Part shown: positions 34,619-42,570 of the stretch, piece after piece | Position numbering within the stretch: the first letter of the stretch is position 1 | Layout: the number at the start of each line of letters is the position of its first letter | Origin: Bog-473 sp049513455 | GTDB lineage: Bacteria > Actinomycetota > Acidimicrobiia > Acidimicrobiales > RAAP-2 | NCBI GenBank assembly: GCA_049513455.1 | Contig: JBEKWB010000009.1 | Location: 1-64,000, forward strand | Reading direction: 5' to 3' | DNA length: 64,000 nucleotides | The notes under the pieces: generated by a model | What the model was told of the DNA's origin: nothing | Database searches by the model: none | The model's input: only the letters and a program-made list of their open reading frames with translations | Program-made: the position numbers and the translations under genes

Positions 34619-35851
34619 GTGAGCGTGACAGACAACGGTGAACCGCGGCGCGTGTTCTATGCCGCCAGCGTCCACGGCGAATCGGAAATCGAGGCCGTCG
34701 TCGACGTGCTGAGGGATCCCCGTGGCTTGTGGGTCGGGCGGAGGGTGGGCGCCATGGAGCGGGCGATCGCGCCGCTTTTCGGGAAGGGGTCCGGGGTGAT
34801 GGTCAACTCCGGGAGCTCGGCCCTCTATTTGGCGATCGAGCTTCTGGGCGCCCAACCCGGGGACGAGATCATCGGGTCTGCGGTGACGTTCTCCACCGAC
34901 ATTTCGCCCATTGTCCGTGCGGGGCTGGTGCCGGTCTTCGTCGATGTGGAGCCGGACACCTACGTCGTCGACGTCGACGGCATAGAGGCGATGATCACCG
35001 ATCGAACACGGGCCCTCCTCATCCCCAACCTGATCGGCAACGTCCCGGACTGGGATGCGATCCGCCGGATCGCCGACCGTCACGGGGTCCTGCTCATTGA
35101 GGACTCCTGCGACGCGCTCGGCGCCACGCTGCGCGGCACGCCGACCGGCACGCGGTCCGACTTCAGCGTGACGAGCTTTGCCTCTTCCCACATCATCACG
35201 TGCGCCGGCGGGGGCGGGATGCTACTGCTGGACCACGAGGCACAGCGGGACCGGGCGCTCCTCCTCCGCCGGTGGGGTCGGAGATCCGAGCTGCACTTCT
35301 TCGGGTCGAAGCGGCGCGACCACGACTTCTGGGAGGATCTCGACGGGATCCACTACGACAACCAGTTCATCTTCGACGAGCTGGCGTGGAACTTCGAGCC
35401 GTCGGAGCTGGGCGCGGCCTTCGGACTCGAACAGCTGAAAAAGCTTCCGGACAACCACGCGCGCCGGCAGCGGAACTTCGACCTCTACACGGAGTTCTTC
35501 CGTCGGCATGAGGATCTCTTCGTGCTGCCGCGGCAGCTCCGCGAAGTCGACACGGCGTGGCTCTGCTATCCCCTGACCATCCGGCCGGACGCGGGTTTCG
35601 AACGGGCCCAGCTCCAGCTCTACCTCGATCAGCACGGTGTGGACACCCGAACGATCTGGACGGGCAACGCCACGCGACAGCCGATGCTGCGCGGCGTCAA
35701 CGTCCGGTCCCCGGCGAGCGGGCTGCCGATCGCCGATCAGATCATGGAGTTCGGATTCGTCCTGCCCTCCAACCACGGGATGACCGATGACGACGTGACC
35801 TTCGTCACCGGCCACGTCGAGGACTTCCTCTCGGGAGGGAGGACGTCGTGA
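34619..35851 (+). CDS. DegT/DnrJ-family PLP protein with His at the lysine position
   Basis: A 410-residue protein of the sugar aminotransferase fold: VNSGSSALYLAIELL, GDEIIGSAVTFSTDISPIV, LIEDSCDALGATL (Asp162 for the pyridine nitrogen), and NFEPSELGAAFGLEQLKKL. At the Schiff-base lysine it reads SFASSH191IITCAGGGG, so His replaces Lys. This swap is known in ColD and in the E1/RfbH dehydrases, which remove the 3-OH of nucleotide-linked deoxyhexoses. The iron-sulfur cysteines of E1 are not evident, so a ColD-like role is the better guess. It is divergent from the SDR operon and no other sugar gene is adjacent. GTG 34619 or 34625 can serve as start. Confidence 0.82.
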   Translation: MSVTDNGEPRRVFYAASVHGESEIEAVVDVLRDPRGLWVGRRVGAMERAIAPLFGKGSGVMVNSGSSALYLAIELLGAQPGDEIIGSAVTFSTDISPIVRAGLVPVFVDVEPDTYVVDVDGIEAMITDRTRALLIPNLIGNVPDWDAIRRIADRHGVLLIEDSCDALGATLRGTPTGTRSDFSVTSFASSHIITCAGGGGMLLLDHEAQRDRALLLRRWGRRSELHFFGSKRRDHDFWEDLDGIHYDNQFIFDELAWNFEPSELGAAFGLEQLKKLPDNHARRQRNFDLYTEFFRRHEDLFVLPRQLREVDTAWLCYPLTIRPDAGFERAQLQLYLDQHGVDTRTIWTGNATRQPMLRGVNVRSPASGLPIADQIMEFGFVLPSNHGMTDDDVTFVTGHVEDFLSGGRTS

Positions 35852-35865
35852 GGTCCGCTTCGCGC

Positions 35866-36696
35866 TCAGGGGCCCCGTTCACCGTCATCTGCGCTGGCGA
35901 GCATCTCGTCGAAGTCGGCCCGGACGCTCGGGAGGTGCGCCCCGCCGTTGGGCAACACCCAGAACTGATTGTCCTTCACGGCCCTGACGATCATCTCGGC
36001 CGCCACGTCGGCCGGCATGCCGGCCGCCAGACCGCTCTCCAAGGCGTCGAACATGAACCTGACCTCGGCGCTCTGGCCCGTGCCCGTCCGCTCCAAGTGG
36101 GCGCGCATGCCCTCGAGAATGGGCGTGCGCACCATGCCGGGGCACACGACTGAGACTCCGACCTCGGTTCCGGCCAGTTCGGCTCGCAACCCCTTGGACA
36201 GGCCGACCACGGCATGCTTGGCGGCGGCGTAGGGCCCGATCAAGGGGCTGGTGAGCAGGCCGCCCATCGACGCAGTGTTGACCACGTGCGCGGGCCCACC
36301 CTGCGCGAGCATGCGGGGGACGAAACTGCGCACGCCGTTGACGACACCGCGGAGACAGACGCCGATGACCCAGTCCCAGTCGTCAATCCCGATCTCCCAC
36401 TGCCTCCCTATGGTCGAAACCCCTGCGTTGTTGCACACCACTGTGACGCGGCCGAACCGATCGGTGGCGTGGTCGGCCAGGCGTTCGACCGCTGCGGCAT
36501 CGCTGACATCCGCCACAAGAGCGACGCACTCGACCCCTCTGGAGGTGAGCTCGTCGGCCGCCTCCTCCAGGAGTGGCTCGTTCACATCGCTCAGGACGAC
36601 CTTCATCCCCTCGGCCCCGAAGGCTCCCGCCAATGCCCGGCCGATTCCCGATGCGGCGCCGGTGACCACACACGCGCCCGTCTCGAGCGTCGTCAT
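35866..36696 (-). CDS. SDR oxidoreductase
   Basis: A 276-residue short-chain dehydrogenase with TGAASGIGRALAGAFGAEG, CNNAGVST, NTASMGGLL and PYAAAKHAV. The C-terminus (AAEMIVRAVKDNQFWVLP) is typical of a group found with lipid- and steroid-degrading enzymes. It starts five bases after the nitronate monooxygenase-like gene stop, so they are an operon. Substrate unknown, probably a secondary alcohol. Confidence 0.9.
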   Translation of the reverse strand: MTTLETGACVVTGAASGIGRALAGAFGAEGMKVVLSDVNEPLLEEAADELTSRGVECVALVADVSDAAAVERLADHATDRFGRVTVVCNNAGVSTIGRQWEIGIDDWDWVIGVCLRGVVNGVRSFVPRMLAQGGPAHVVNTASMGGLLTSPLIGPYAAAKHAVVGLSKGLRAELAGTEVGVSVVCPGMVRTPILEGMRAHLERTGTGQSAEVRFMFDALESGLAAGMPADVAAEMIVRAVKDNQFWVLPNGGAHLPSVRADFDEMLASADDGERGP

Positions 36697-36701
36697 GGCG
36701 C

Positions 36702-37814
36702 TCAGTCCTCCGCAATGCTGGCTGCGATCCCCTGGGTCGTCTCGATCCACTCCTCGATGATCTCGAAGAAGACATCGCGGGCGGGACGGACCGCATGGAC
36801 GCGCCCGATGATCTGCCCGGCCGGCGAGCCCGAGAGCGGGCGGGACCGCACGCGCATGAACCGGTGGGCCGCCGGAGCGTAAAGGATGCCCTGGAGCGGC
36901 ATCGGCAGCGGGGCGGGTGCGTCCTCGGCCTCCCATGCCTCGGTCCACGCGGTCCTGATCTGGCGGGCCGGCTTCCCGGTCATCGAACGCGAGCGGACGG
37001 TGTCGGAGAACCCGGCTTCGAGGAGGTTTTCGATCACCCACGGCGCGGTGTCCGACTCGGCGACGGTCAGCCATATCGACCCGGTCCATGCGCCCTGGGC
37101 CCCCAATGCCATGGCGGCGGCCATCTGACGTCCCCGTCCGATCCCACCGGCCGCGAGGACCGGGACGTCGGGCCCCACGGTGTCAACCACCTCGGGGACC
37201 AGCACCATCGTCGAGATCTCCCCACAGTGCCCCCCGGCTTCCGTGCCTTGCGCGATCATCACGTCCACGCCTCTTTCGAGGTTTCTCTGCGCGTGCCGCG
37301 GTGATCCGCAGAGGGCGCCCACGAGGACCCCCTGCGCGTGCGCGGCTTCGACGGCGTAGGCGGGAGGGGGACCGAGGGCATTGACCAGCATGGAGACGGG
37401 ATGTCGGAGCGCAAGTTCCACCTGAGCCGGACCCTCGGCCTCCACCCCGAGCCCGGCCGCCTTCATCACGCCTTCGACGCCCTCGGGCAAGGGTGGAACT
37501 CCGTGATCGGCCAGGATCCCCTCCACGAACTCCTGGTGCTCGGCCGGGATCAGGGCGCGGAGGGCCTCGAGGTCGAAGGACTCGCCCTTGCCGACGAACT
37601 TCTCCGGCATGGCGAAGTCCACGCCGTACGGCCGGCCGCCGCAGTGCTCGTCGATCCAACTCAGTTCGACCTCGAGCTGATCGGGGCTGAAGGCGAGGGC
37701 GCCGAGCACCCCGTACCCACCCGCACGGCTGACCTCGGCCACGACGTCACGGCAGTGCGAGAAGGCGAAGAGTGGGAATTCGATGCCAAGTCGGTCACAG
37801 ATTGCAGTGCGCAC
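36702..37814 (-). CDS. Nitronate monooxygenase-like flavoprotein
   Basis: A 370-residue FMN TIM barrel: ICDRLGIEFPLFAFSHCRDV, VSRAGGYGVLGALAFSP, AQGTEAGGHCGE and VLAAGGIGRGRQMAAAMALG. These match the 2-nitropropane dioxygenase/enoyl-ACP reductase FabK family. Nitronate oxidation is the named activity, but many actinobacterial members have other roles. GTG 37814 fits the family start; a TTG at 37832 would add six residues. It is upstream of an SDR with a five-base gap. Confidence 0.85.
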   Translation of the reverse strand: MRTAICDRLGIEFPLFAFSHCRDVVAEVSRAGGYGVLGALAFSPDQLEVELSWIDEHCGGRPYGVDFAMPEKFVGKGESFDLEALRALIPAEHQEFVEGILADHGVPPLPEGVEGVMKAAGLGVEAEGPAQVELALRHPVSMLVNALGPPPAYAVEAAHAQGVLVGALCGSPRHAQRNLERGVDVMIAQGTEAGGHCGEISTMVLVPEVVDTVGPDVPVLAAGGIGRGRQMAAAMALGAQGAWTGSIWLTVAESDTAPWVIENLLEAGFSDTVRSRSMTGKPARQIRTAWTEAWEAEDAPAPLPMPLQGILYAPAAHRFMRVRSRPLSGSPAGQIIGRVHAVRPARDVFFEIIEEWIETTQGIAASIAED

Positions 37815-37873
37815 GGATGCCGACCGTAGCAAGAAGATGTCTCACTCTCACTCACCCGGGGCTGGGTGACGAG

Positions 37874-37970
37874 GTGGGCATCGGCCTTGCCCTGGCCGAG
37901 GGACTATCTGGCGGCGGGAGCGAAGGTGGCCGGGGCCAGCCGCCGACGGCGGGAGGACACCGCGCCGAGG
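37874..37970 (+). pseudogene. Relic of an SDR gene N-terminus
   Basis: One frame gives VGIGLALAE up to 37900. After a one-base shift another gives DYLAAGAKVAGASRRRREDT to about 37970. Joined, they resemble the GIGxxxAxxYLAAGAKVA start of short-chain dehydrogenases, with no body or C-terminus remaining. It sits between two divergent genes on the strand opposite to both, and looks like a decayed fragment. Confidence 0.4.
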
Positions 37971-37981
37971 TCAGGCCGCGC

Positions 37982-38548
37982 TCACCGGGCGCCGCTGAGC
38001 GCGTCGGGGCGGTACACGACGACATCGGCCGGGTCGATCTTTCGCCCGGCGATGCCCGCGAAGCCGTCGCTCTCCACGTAGGCATCCTCGCCGAGGAAGA
38101 GCCCGTCCTCGTCGATGGGCCAGACGATTGCCATCCGCGTCTCGTAGAGGTAGTCGGCCGCGGGGTCGTCGACCGCAATTCCCATGGCCGTCAAGGTGCG
38201 TCCGGGGTAGGCCATGCGCATGACTCCCTCGGTGAGAATGCAGTCGCGATCGACGACGAGCCGATCGACGTCGAGATGGAGCTTTCCCGCGCCCGAGGCC
38301 GCAAAGTTCTCGTAGAACTGCTGGACGGCGGCCTTTCCCTCCGGGCTCGGTGCGTCCGGATCTCCCGTGTAGGAGTGGTAGTGCGCCCGCTCCGACACCG
38401 TAGCCATGAGCGCCTCCATGTCGAGCACGGCCTCGGCCTTCATGTGCTGGAGAAGCATCTCGAGATTTCGGCGTAGAACGGGATCGGTCTCGATGGCCAG
38501 ACGCTCCTCCACCTTTTTCCAAGTGAGATTCTGGTCGATGAGCGCCAT
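37982..38548 (-). CDS. SnoaL/NTF2-like protein
   Basis: A 188-residue protein starting MALIDQNLTWKKVEERLAIE with a GGAGGTGG ribosome binding site. The body fits a cone-shaped SnoaL/NTF2 fold: MATVSERAHYHSYTG, AAVQQFYENFAAS, and LGEDAYVESDGFAGI. These enzymes act as cyclases, hydratases or ketosteroid isomerases, or simply bind a ligand. It stands between the nitronate-monooxygenase operon and the hydrolase/SDR pair. Confidence 0.8.
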   Translation of the reverse strand: MALIDQNLTWKKVEERLAIETDPVLRRNLEMLLQHMKAEAVLDMEALMATVSERAHYHSYTGDPDAPSPEGKAAVQQFYENFAASGAGKLHLDVDRLVVDRDCILTEGVMRMAYPGRTLTAMGIAVDDPAADYLYETRMAIVWPIDEDGLFLGEDAYVESDGFAGIAGRKIDPADVVVYRPDALSGAR

Positions 38549-38641
38549 GGTCCACCACCTCCGTCATGTTGTCGCTTCGGATGGGCAACGCTACCGCCGT
38601 GAGGTCGACGCCGCTCGGGGCCGCCCTCGGCCCGACCTCAT

Positions 38642-39574
38642 CTACCGGGGACCAGGTCCACCCGCACGCAGATGCGTGGCCACGAACCCACCGAGAAGGG
38701 AGAACGCCGCTTCCGACTCGGGGATCTCCGGGCCGAAGACGATCCACATGTGGATCACGCCCGGGTGCTCGATGTAGGTCACGGCGACCCCGGCCTGCCG
38801 ACCCCGATCGGCGAGACGTCGGGCATCGTCGAGCAGGGACTCGCGGCTCCCCACCTGTATCTGCAGGGGTGGCAGCCCGGTGAGGTCGGCGTAGAGGGGT
38901 GACGCCAGCGGCGACCTGGGGTCGCTCCCGGCAAGATACGCCCTCGCCATCATGCGCAAGGCGTTCCCTGACACGACGGGGTCGTCGGCAGTCTCCGCGC
39001 TCGGGCCGCTCACCGCCAGGTCCGTCCAGGGCGAGAAGCAGACAGCTGCCGCGGGCAACTCGACGCCCTGGTCACGCAGCGCCACCAGGGCCGCCAGCAC
39101 CAGTCCGCCGCCGGCGGAGTCGCCGACGAAGGCAATGCTGTCCGGCGCAGTCCCCTGGCGCAGGAGCCAACGGTACGCGGTGACGGCGTCCTCGACCGCG
39201 GCCGGGAAGGGATGTTCGGGCGCGCGGCGGTAATGGACTCCGACAGCACGCGCTCCGGTGACGCGGGACACGGCCACCAACACCGGGACATAGGTGTGCG
39301 GCGTCATCCAGAGGTACCCGCCGCCGTGAAAGTAGACCACCGTGCGCACCGGCACGTGGTCCTCGGGGGTCGCACACAGCAGCGGCACCCCGTCGGCTTC
39401 GGTCATGGCGAGGGCGAACCCGTCGACCGGTGTCAGCGGAGAGGACTCCTCTGCGTCCCGCATCGCCCGGAAAGTCTCGCCGGACGGCAGTTCCTCGGGC
39501 GTACGAAGACCACCTGCAACGATGCGCGCCACCATCTGTTCGTGTTCGGCGCTGGTCACGGTTTGTACGACCAC
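38642..39574 (-). CDS. Alpha/beta hydrolase of the hormone-sensitive lipase family
   Basis: A 310-residue esterase: YFHGGGYLWMTP (oxyanion hole), FVGDSAGGGLVLAALVALRD (nucleophile Ser), ESLLDDARRLADRGRQAG (Asp) and EHPGVIHMWIVFGPEIPES (His). The GTG start at 39574 follows the SDR stop by one base (TGACGTG), so the pair is coupled. It may cleave an ester or lactone made by one of the Baeyer-Villiger enzymes. Confidence 0.9.
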   Translation of the reverse strand: MVVQTVTSAEHEQMVARIVAGGLRTPEELPSGETFRAMRDAEESSPLTPVDGFALAMTEADGVPLLCATPEDHVPVRTVVYFHGGGYLWMTPHTYVPVLVAVSRVTGARAVGVHYRRAPEHPFPAAVEDAVTAYRWLLRQGTAPDSIAFVGDSAGGGLVLAALVALRDQGVELPAAAVCFSPWTDLAVSGPSAETADDPVVSGNALRMMARAYLAGSDPRSPLASPLYADLTGLPPLQIQVGSRESLLDDARRLADRGRQAGVAVTYIEHPGVIHMWIVFGPEIPESEAAFSLLGGFVATHLRAGGPGPR

Positions 39575-39575
39575 G

Positions 39576-40505
39576 TCAGACTTCCAGGGAGAACTGCTGG
39601 CCGACCAAGTCCTCACTGAGCGCCCAGAGCCGGGCCGCCGCGTCAGGATCGAGCGCCCACGGCGCATGGTGGTCGCTGACCTGACAATCCTCGAGATACG
39701 AGCCACCGATCGCCTCGAGCCCGGGGGCCGTGGCCGCCCACACCGATGTGGCGGCTCCCTGTTCGAGTGACTTGCGCGTGGGCATTCCTCCGCCCTGCTT
39801 CGCCTTTTCCATCAACTGGTCCAGGACCTCCGGGGTCATGTAACGACCCAGAGCCGTGCCGACCAGTCCGGGGTGCACGGCGTAGGCATGGACCCCACGC
39901 GCCGACAGCCGCCGCTCGAGCTCGACCGTAAACAGGATGTTGGCGGTCTTCGACTGGCCGTAGGCGATGAAGGGGTCGTAGGCACCTCGTTCGAAGTTCG
40001 GGTCGTCCCACACGATGTCGGACGCCAGGTGACCGCCCGAGCTGAGGTTGACGATCCTCGCGGGCGGGTCGCGTAGGAGCGCGGGGGCGAGCAGGCACGT
40101 GAGGAGGAAATGGCCGATGTGGTTGGTGCCGAACTGAAGCTCGAACCCATCGGCCGTGCGTTCGAACGGCGTGGCCATCACTCCGGCGTTGTTGATGAGC
40201 AGGTGGAGCCGATCGTTCGCCGCCAGGAACTCCTCGGCGAACCGCCGCACCTGGGCCAGCGAGGTGAGGTCCAGATGACCGACCTCGACCGTCGCCTTCG
40301 GGGCGTTGTCCGTGATCCGGCGCACCGCGGCGGCCAGTTTGTCGTCGTTGCGCCCCGCCAGGATCACGCGGGCGCCGACGGCCGCAAGGGCCCGCGCCGT
40401 CTCGCGGCCCAAACCCGAGGAGGCGCCGGTGACGAGAGCCACCGTTCCCGTCAGATCCAGACCGGCGGTGATCTCGTCGGTTGTGCTCGCGAATCCCAAT
40501 TCCAT
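39576..40505 (-). CDS. SDR oxidoreductase, retinol-dehydrogenase-like
   Basis: A 309-residue SDR of the larger RDH/WW-oxidoreductase type: VTGASSGLGRETARALAAVG, LLINNAGVMATPF, GTNHIGHFLLTCLL, NLSSGGH and AYGQSKTANILF. Such proteins use NADP(H) and act on hydrophobic alcohols or carbonyls. It is coupled to the downstream esterase; an IclR regulator gene lies just upstream on the same strand. Confidence 0.9.
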   Translation of the reverse strand: MELGFASTTDEITAGLDLTGTVALVTGASSGLGRETARALAAVGARVILAGRNDDKLAAAVRRITDNAPKATVEVGHLDLTSLAQVRRFAEEFLAANDRLHLLINNAGVMATPFERTADGFELQFGTNHIGHFLLTCLLAPALLRDPPARIVNLSSGGHLASDIVWDDPNFERGAYDPFIAYGQSKTANILFTVELERRLSARGVHAYAVHPGLVGTALGRYMTPEVLDQLMEKAKQGGGMPTRKSLEQGAATSVWAATAPGLEAIGGSYLEDCQVSDHHAPWALDPDAAARLWALSEDLVGQQFSLEV

Positions 40506-40551
40506 GGCTCCGTTCCCCTTTGCCCTTTCGCACCCCGAGGATCCGATTCGA

Positions 40552-41466
40552 TCACACCGACGCCATCGCTGGACCGCTCCCCGCGCCTCCGCGTTCGGCG
40601 CCCGGGATCACCGTCGCCTTCCGCAAGCGAGCTGCCAGTCCCGAAATGGCCTCAGCGGGCACGGGACGGGGAAAGTTGGCCAACGCGAGAAGGGCCAGCA
40701 CCGAGCCGTCCGGGCCGAAGACGGGCGCCGTCATGGCCACCACGTCGTAGCTCGAACCGGGCGACACGTCGGCGAGGAAATACTCCTCGTGCGCCAACTC
40801 GGACAGGAGGGCACCGAGTTCCGGCCCCGACCAGTCGTCGGTCCCCTCGATGAGCTCGCCGACGCGGTGTCGGGTGGACGGGTTCAAGGAGACCGCATAG
40901 CCACGCTCACGGACACTGTCGAGGGCGTGGCGACACCGTTCCCGGTCGCGGTGACTGAGCGGGGGGTCCGAGCGGGCCAGGTAGGCGTCGATGGACCCCG
41001 GATCGGACCACGCCACATAGGCCGTCCCGAAGGGCGGGATGAGCGGGTAGCGCTCGCCGACCCGGACTCTCCGTCCGAACGGCTCGACGGGCCCGGAACG
41101 GGCGATGACCACCATTTCGTCACTCTGGGCCACCGTGGCATGACAGGTGAGACCGAGTTCTTGCGACATGCGCTCCATCTCGGGGACCAGGTCGTCAGCC
41201 AGCCTGTAGCCCGATCGGGCCGCCGCGCCGAGGGCGAGCAAGGCGGGGCCGAGGGAATAGGTGAGCGTGTCGGGGTTGCGCCGGGCGTACGAGGCCTTGA
41301 CGAGTGACGCCAGCAGCGCGTGCAGGGTGCCACTGCTCATGCCCAGGTCTCGACGGAGCTGGGAGAAGGTGAACGACCGATCAGCGTGCGCGGCCAGGTG
41401 ATTGAGGATCCGAATCGTTCGGTCGGCCGACGGTGACACTTTCGATGTGGCCATGCCGCGCGTCAC
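40552..41466 (-). CDS. IclR-family transcriptional regulator
   Basis: A 304-residue regulator. The N-terminal winged helix is RTIRILNHLAAHADRSF, then LRRDLGMSSGTLHALLASLV. The C-terminal IclR effector domain follows (CHATVAQSDEMVVIARSGPV). GTG 41466 has GGGAGG seven bases upstream and is preferred over later ATGs. It lies upstream of the SDR-esterase pair and divergent from a metallo-hydrolase; either could be its target. Confidence 0.88.
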   Translation of the reverse strand: MTRGMATSKVSPSADRTIRILNHLAAHADRSFTFSQLRRDLGMSSGTLHALLASLVKASYARRNPDTLTYSLGPALLALGAAARSGYRLADDLVPEMERMSQELGLTCHATVAQSDEMVVIARSGPVEPFGRRVRVGERYPLIPPFGTAYVAWSDPGSIDAYLARSDPPLSHRDRERCRHALDSVRERGYAVSLNPSTRHRVGELIEGTDDWSGPELGALLSELAHEEYFLADVSPGSSYDVVAMTAPVFGPDGSVLALLALANFPRPVPAEAISGLAARLRKATVIPGAERGGAGSGPAMASV

Positions 41467-41684
41467 GCGCATCCCTCCCGCGGCCGGCGGCGATGCCTCG
41501 ACGGTCACCGAGTTCCTCCCTTTCCGGCTGTGTGCCTCGCGCCGGGCCTGTTTTCGCCATTTGGAGCAATCCGTCGTTATGTCGAAGGTGAAGCTACACT
41601 CGCCGCGCGGAGACGGCAACCTGGGCACGACCCGAGGGCGGGCCGGCCTCAGCACGAATCGGCGGCCGCATCGGGGAGGAGAGG

Positions 41685-42503
41685 GTGCGCATCGGATCGA
41701 TCGACGTCACCGAGGTGATCGACGCCACGGCAGTCATCGACCCGGTCGCGCTGTGGGGATCGGCGGCCGGGGCCGGCGGGGCGACGAAGGGGGCACGCGA
41801 GGTCGACTGGGCCCAACACCCGTCGTTGTTGCGCGACGACGGTCGCCTGGACATGCCGGTCGGAAGCTTTCTCGTCCGCGGCGGGGAACACCTCGTCCTG
41901 ATCGATTTGGGTTACGGCCCCGAGCCGCCGGCCGGGCTCTCGGGTGGCTCCCTCCTGGCCAACCTCGGCGCACTCGGGGTGCGACCCGGCGACATCACCG
42001 ACGTGGTGTTCTCCCACCTCCACCCCGACCATGTGGGGTGGGCCTCGCTCTCGGGCGCGGCCACCTTCCCTCGCGCCACCTACCACTGCCACGCCGAAGA
42101 CTGGAGCCATTTCGTGACCGGCTCGGCCGCGCCGGGCGTCGCCGCCCTCCTCTCCCCCCTCGCCGACCGCATGGAGATGTGGACGGGGGTGCACCGGGCT
42201 GCGCCCGGGGTCGACCTCGTGGCCGCGCCGGGGCACACGCCCGGTAACGCCTATGTGGTCCTCAGCTCGGGCTCCGCGCGGGCCTTCCTGCTCGGGGATA
42301 TCGTGCACTGCCCGGTCGAGTTGATCGATGACGACTGGGCCGGGCTGGGCGATGTCGACCCGGTGCTCGCCCGGGCGGTCCGGATGAAGCTGGCCCGGGA
42401 GCTCGAGGGAACGGGGGCCCAGATGGCGGGAGCGCACTTCCCGGGCATGCACTTCGGCCGCCTGCTGACCGGAGAGGGATCACGGAGCTGGCGTTGGTCG
42501 TGA
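41685..42503 (+). CDS. Metallo-beta-lactamase fold hydrolase
   Basis: A 272-residue MBL-fold protein. The zinc motif is FSHLHPDHVGW (HxHxDH), with further ligands in APGHTPGNAYVVL and LLGDIVHCPVE, and AGAHFPGMHFG at the C-terminus. This layout is common in lactonase/quorum-quenching-like and other catabolic MBL enzymes, but the substrate is unknown. GTG start with GGGGAGGAGAGG upstream. The D-aminoacylase-like gene follows after 67 bases. Confidence 0.9.
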   Translation: MRIGSIDVTEVIDATAVIDPVALWGSAAGAGGATKGAREVDWAQHPSLLRDDGRLDMPVGSFLVRGGEHLVLIDLGYGPEPPAGLSGGSLLANLGALGVRPGDITDVVFSHLHPDHVGWASLSGAATFPRATYHCHAEDWSHFVTGSAAPGVAALLSPLADRMEMWTGVHRAAPGVDLVAAPGHTPGNAYVVLSSGSARAFLLGDIVHCPVELIDDDWAGLGDVDPVLARAVRMKLARELEGTGAQMAGAHFPGMHFGRLLTGEGSRSWRWS

Positions 42504-42570
42504 GGGGCGCACCCGCGCACCGGGTGCCATCACGTCAGAATGCAGTCAACGAGCAAGGGGACACATCGAC

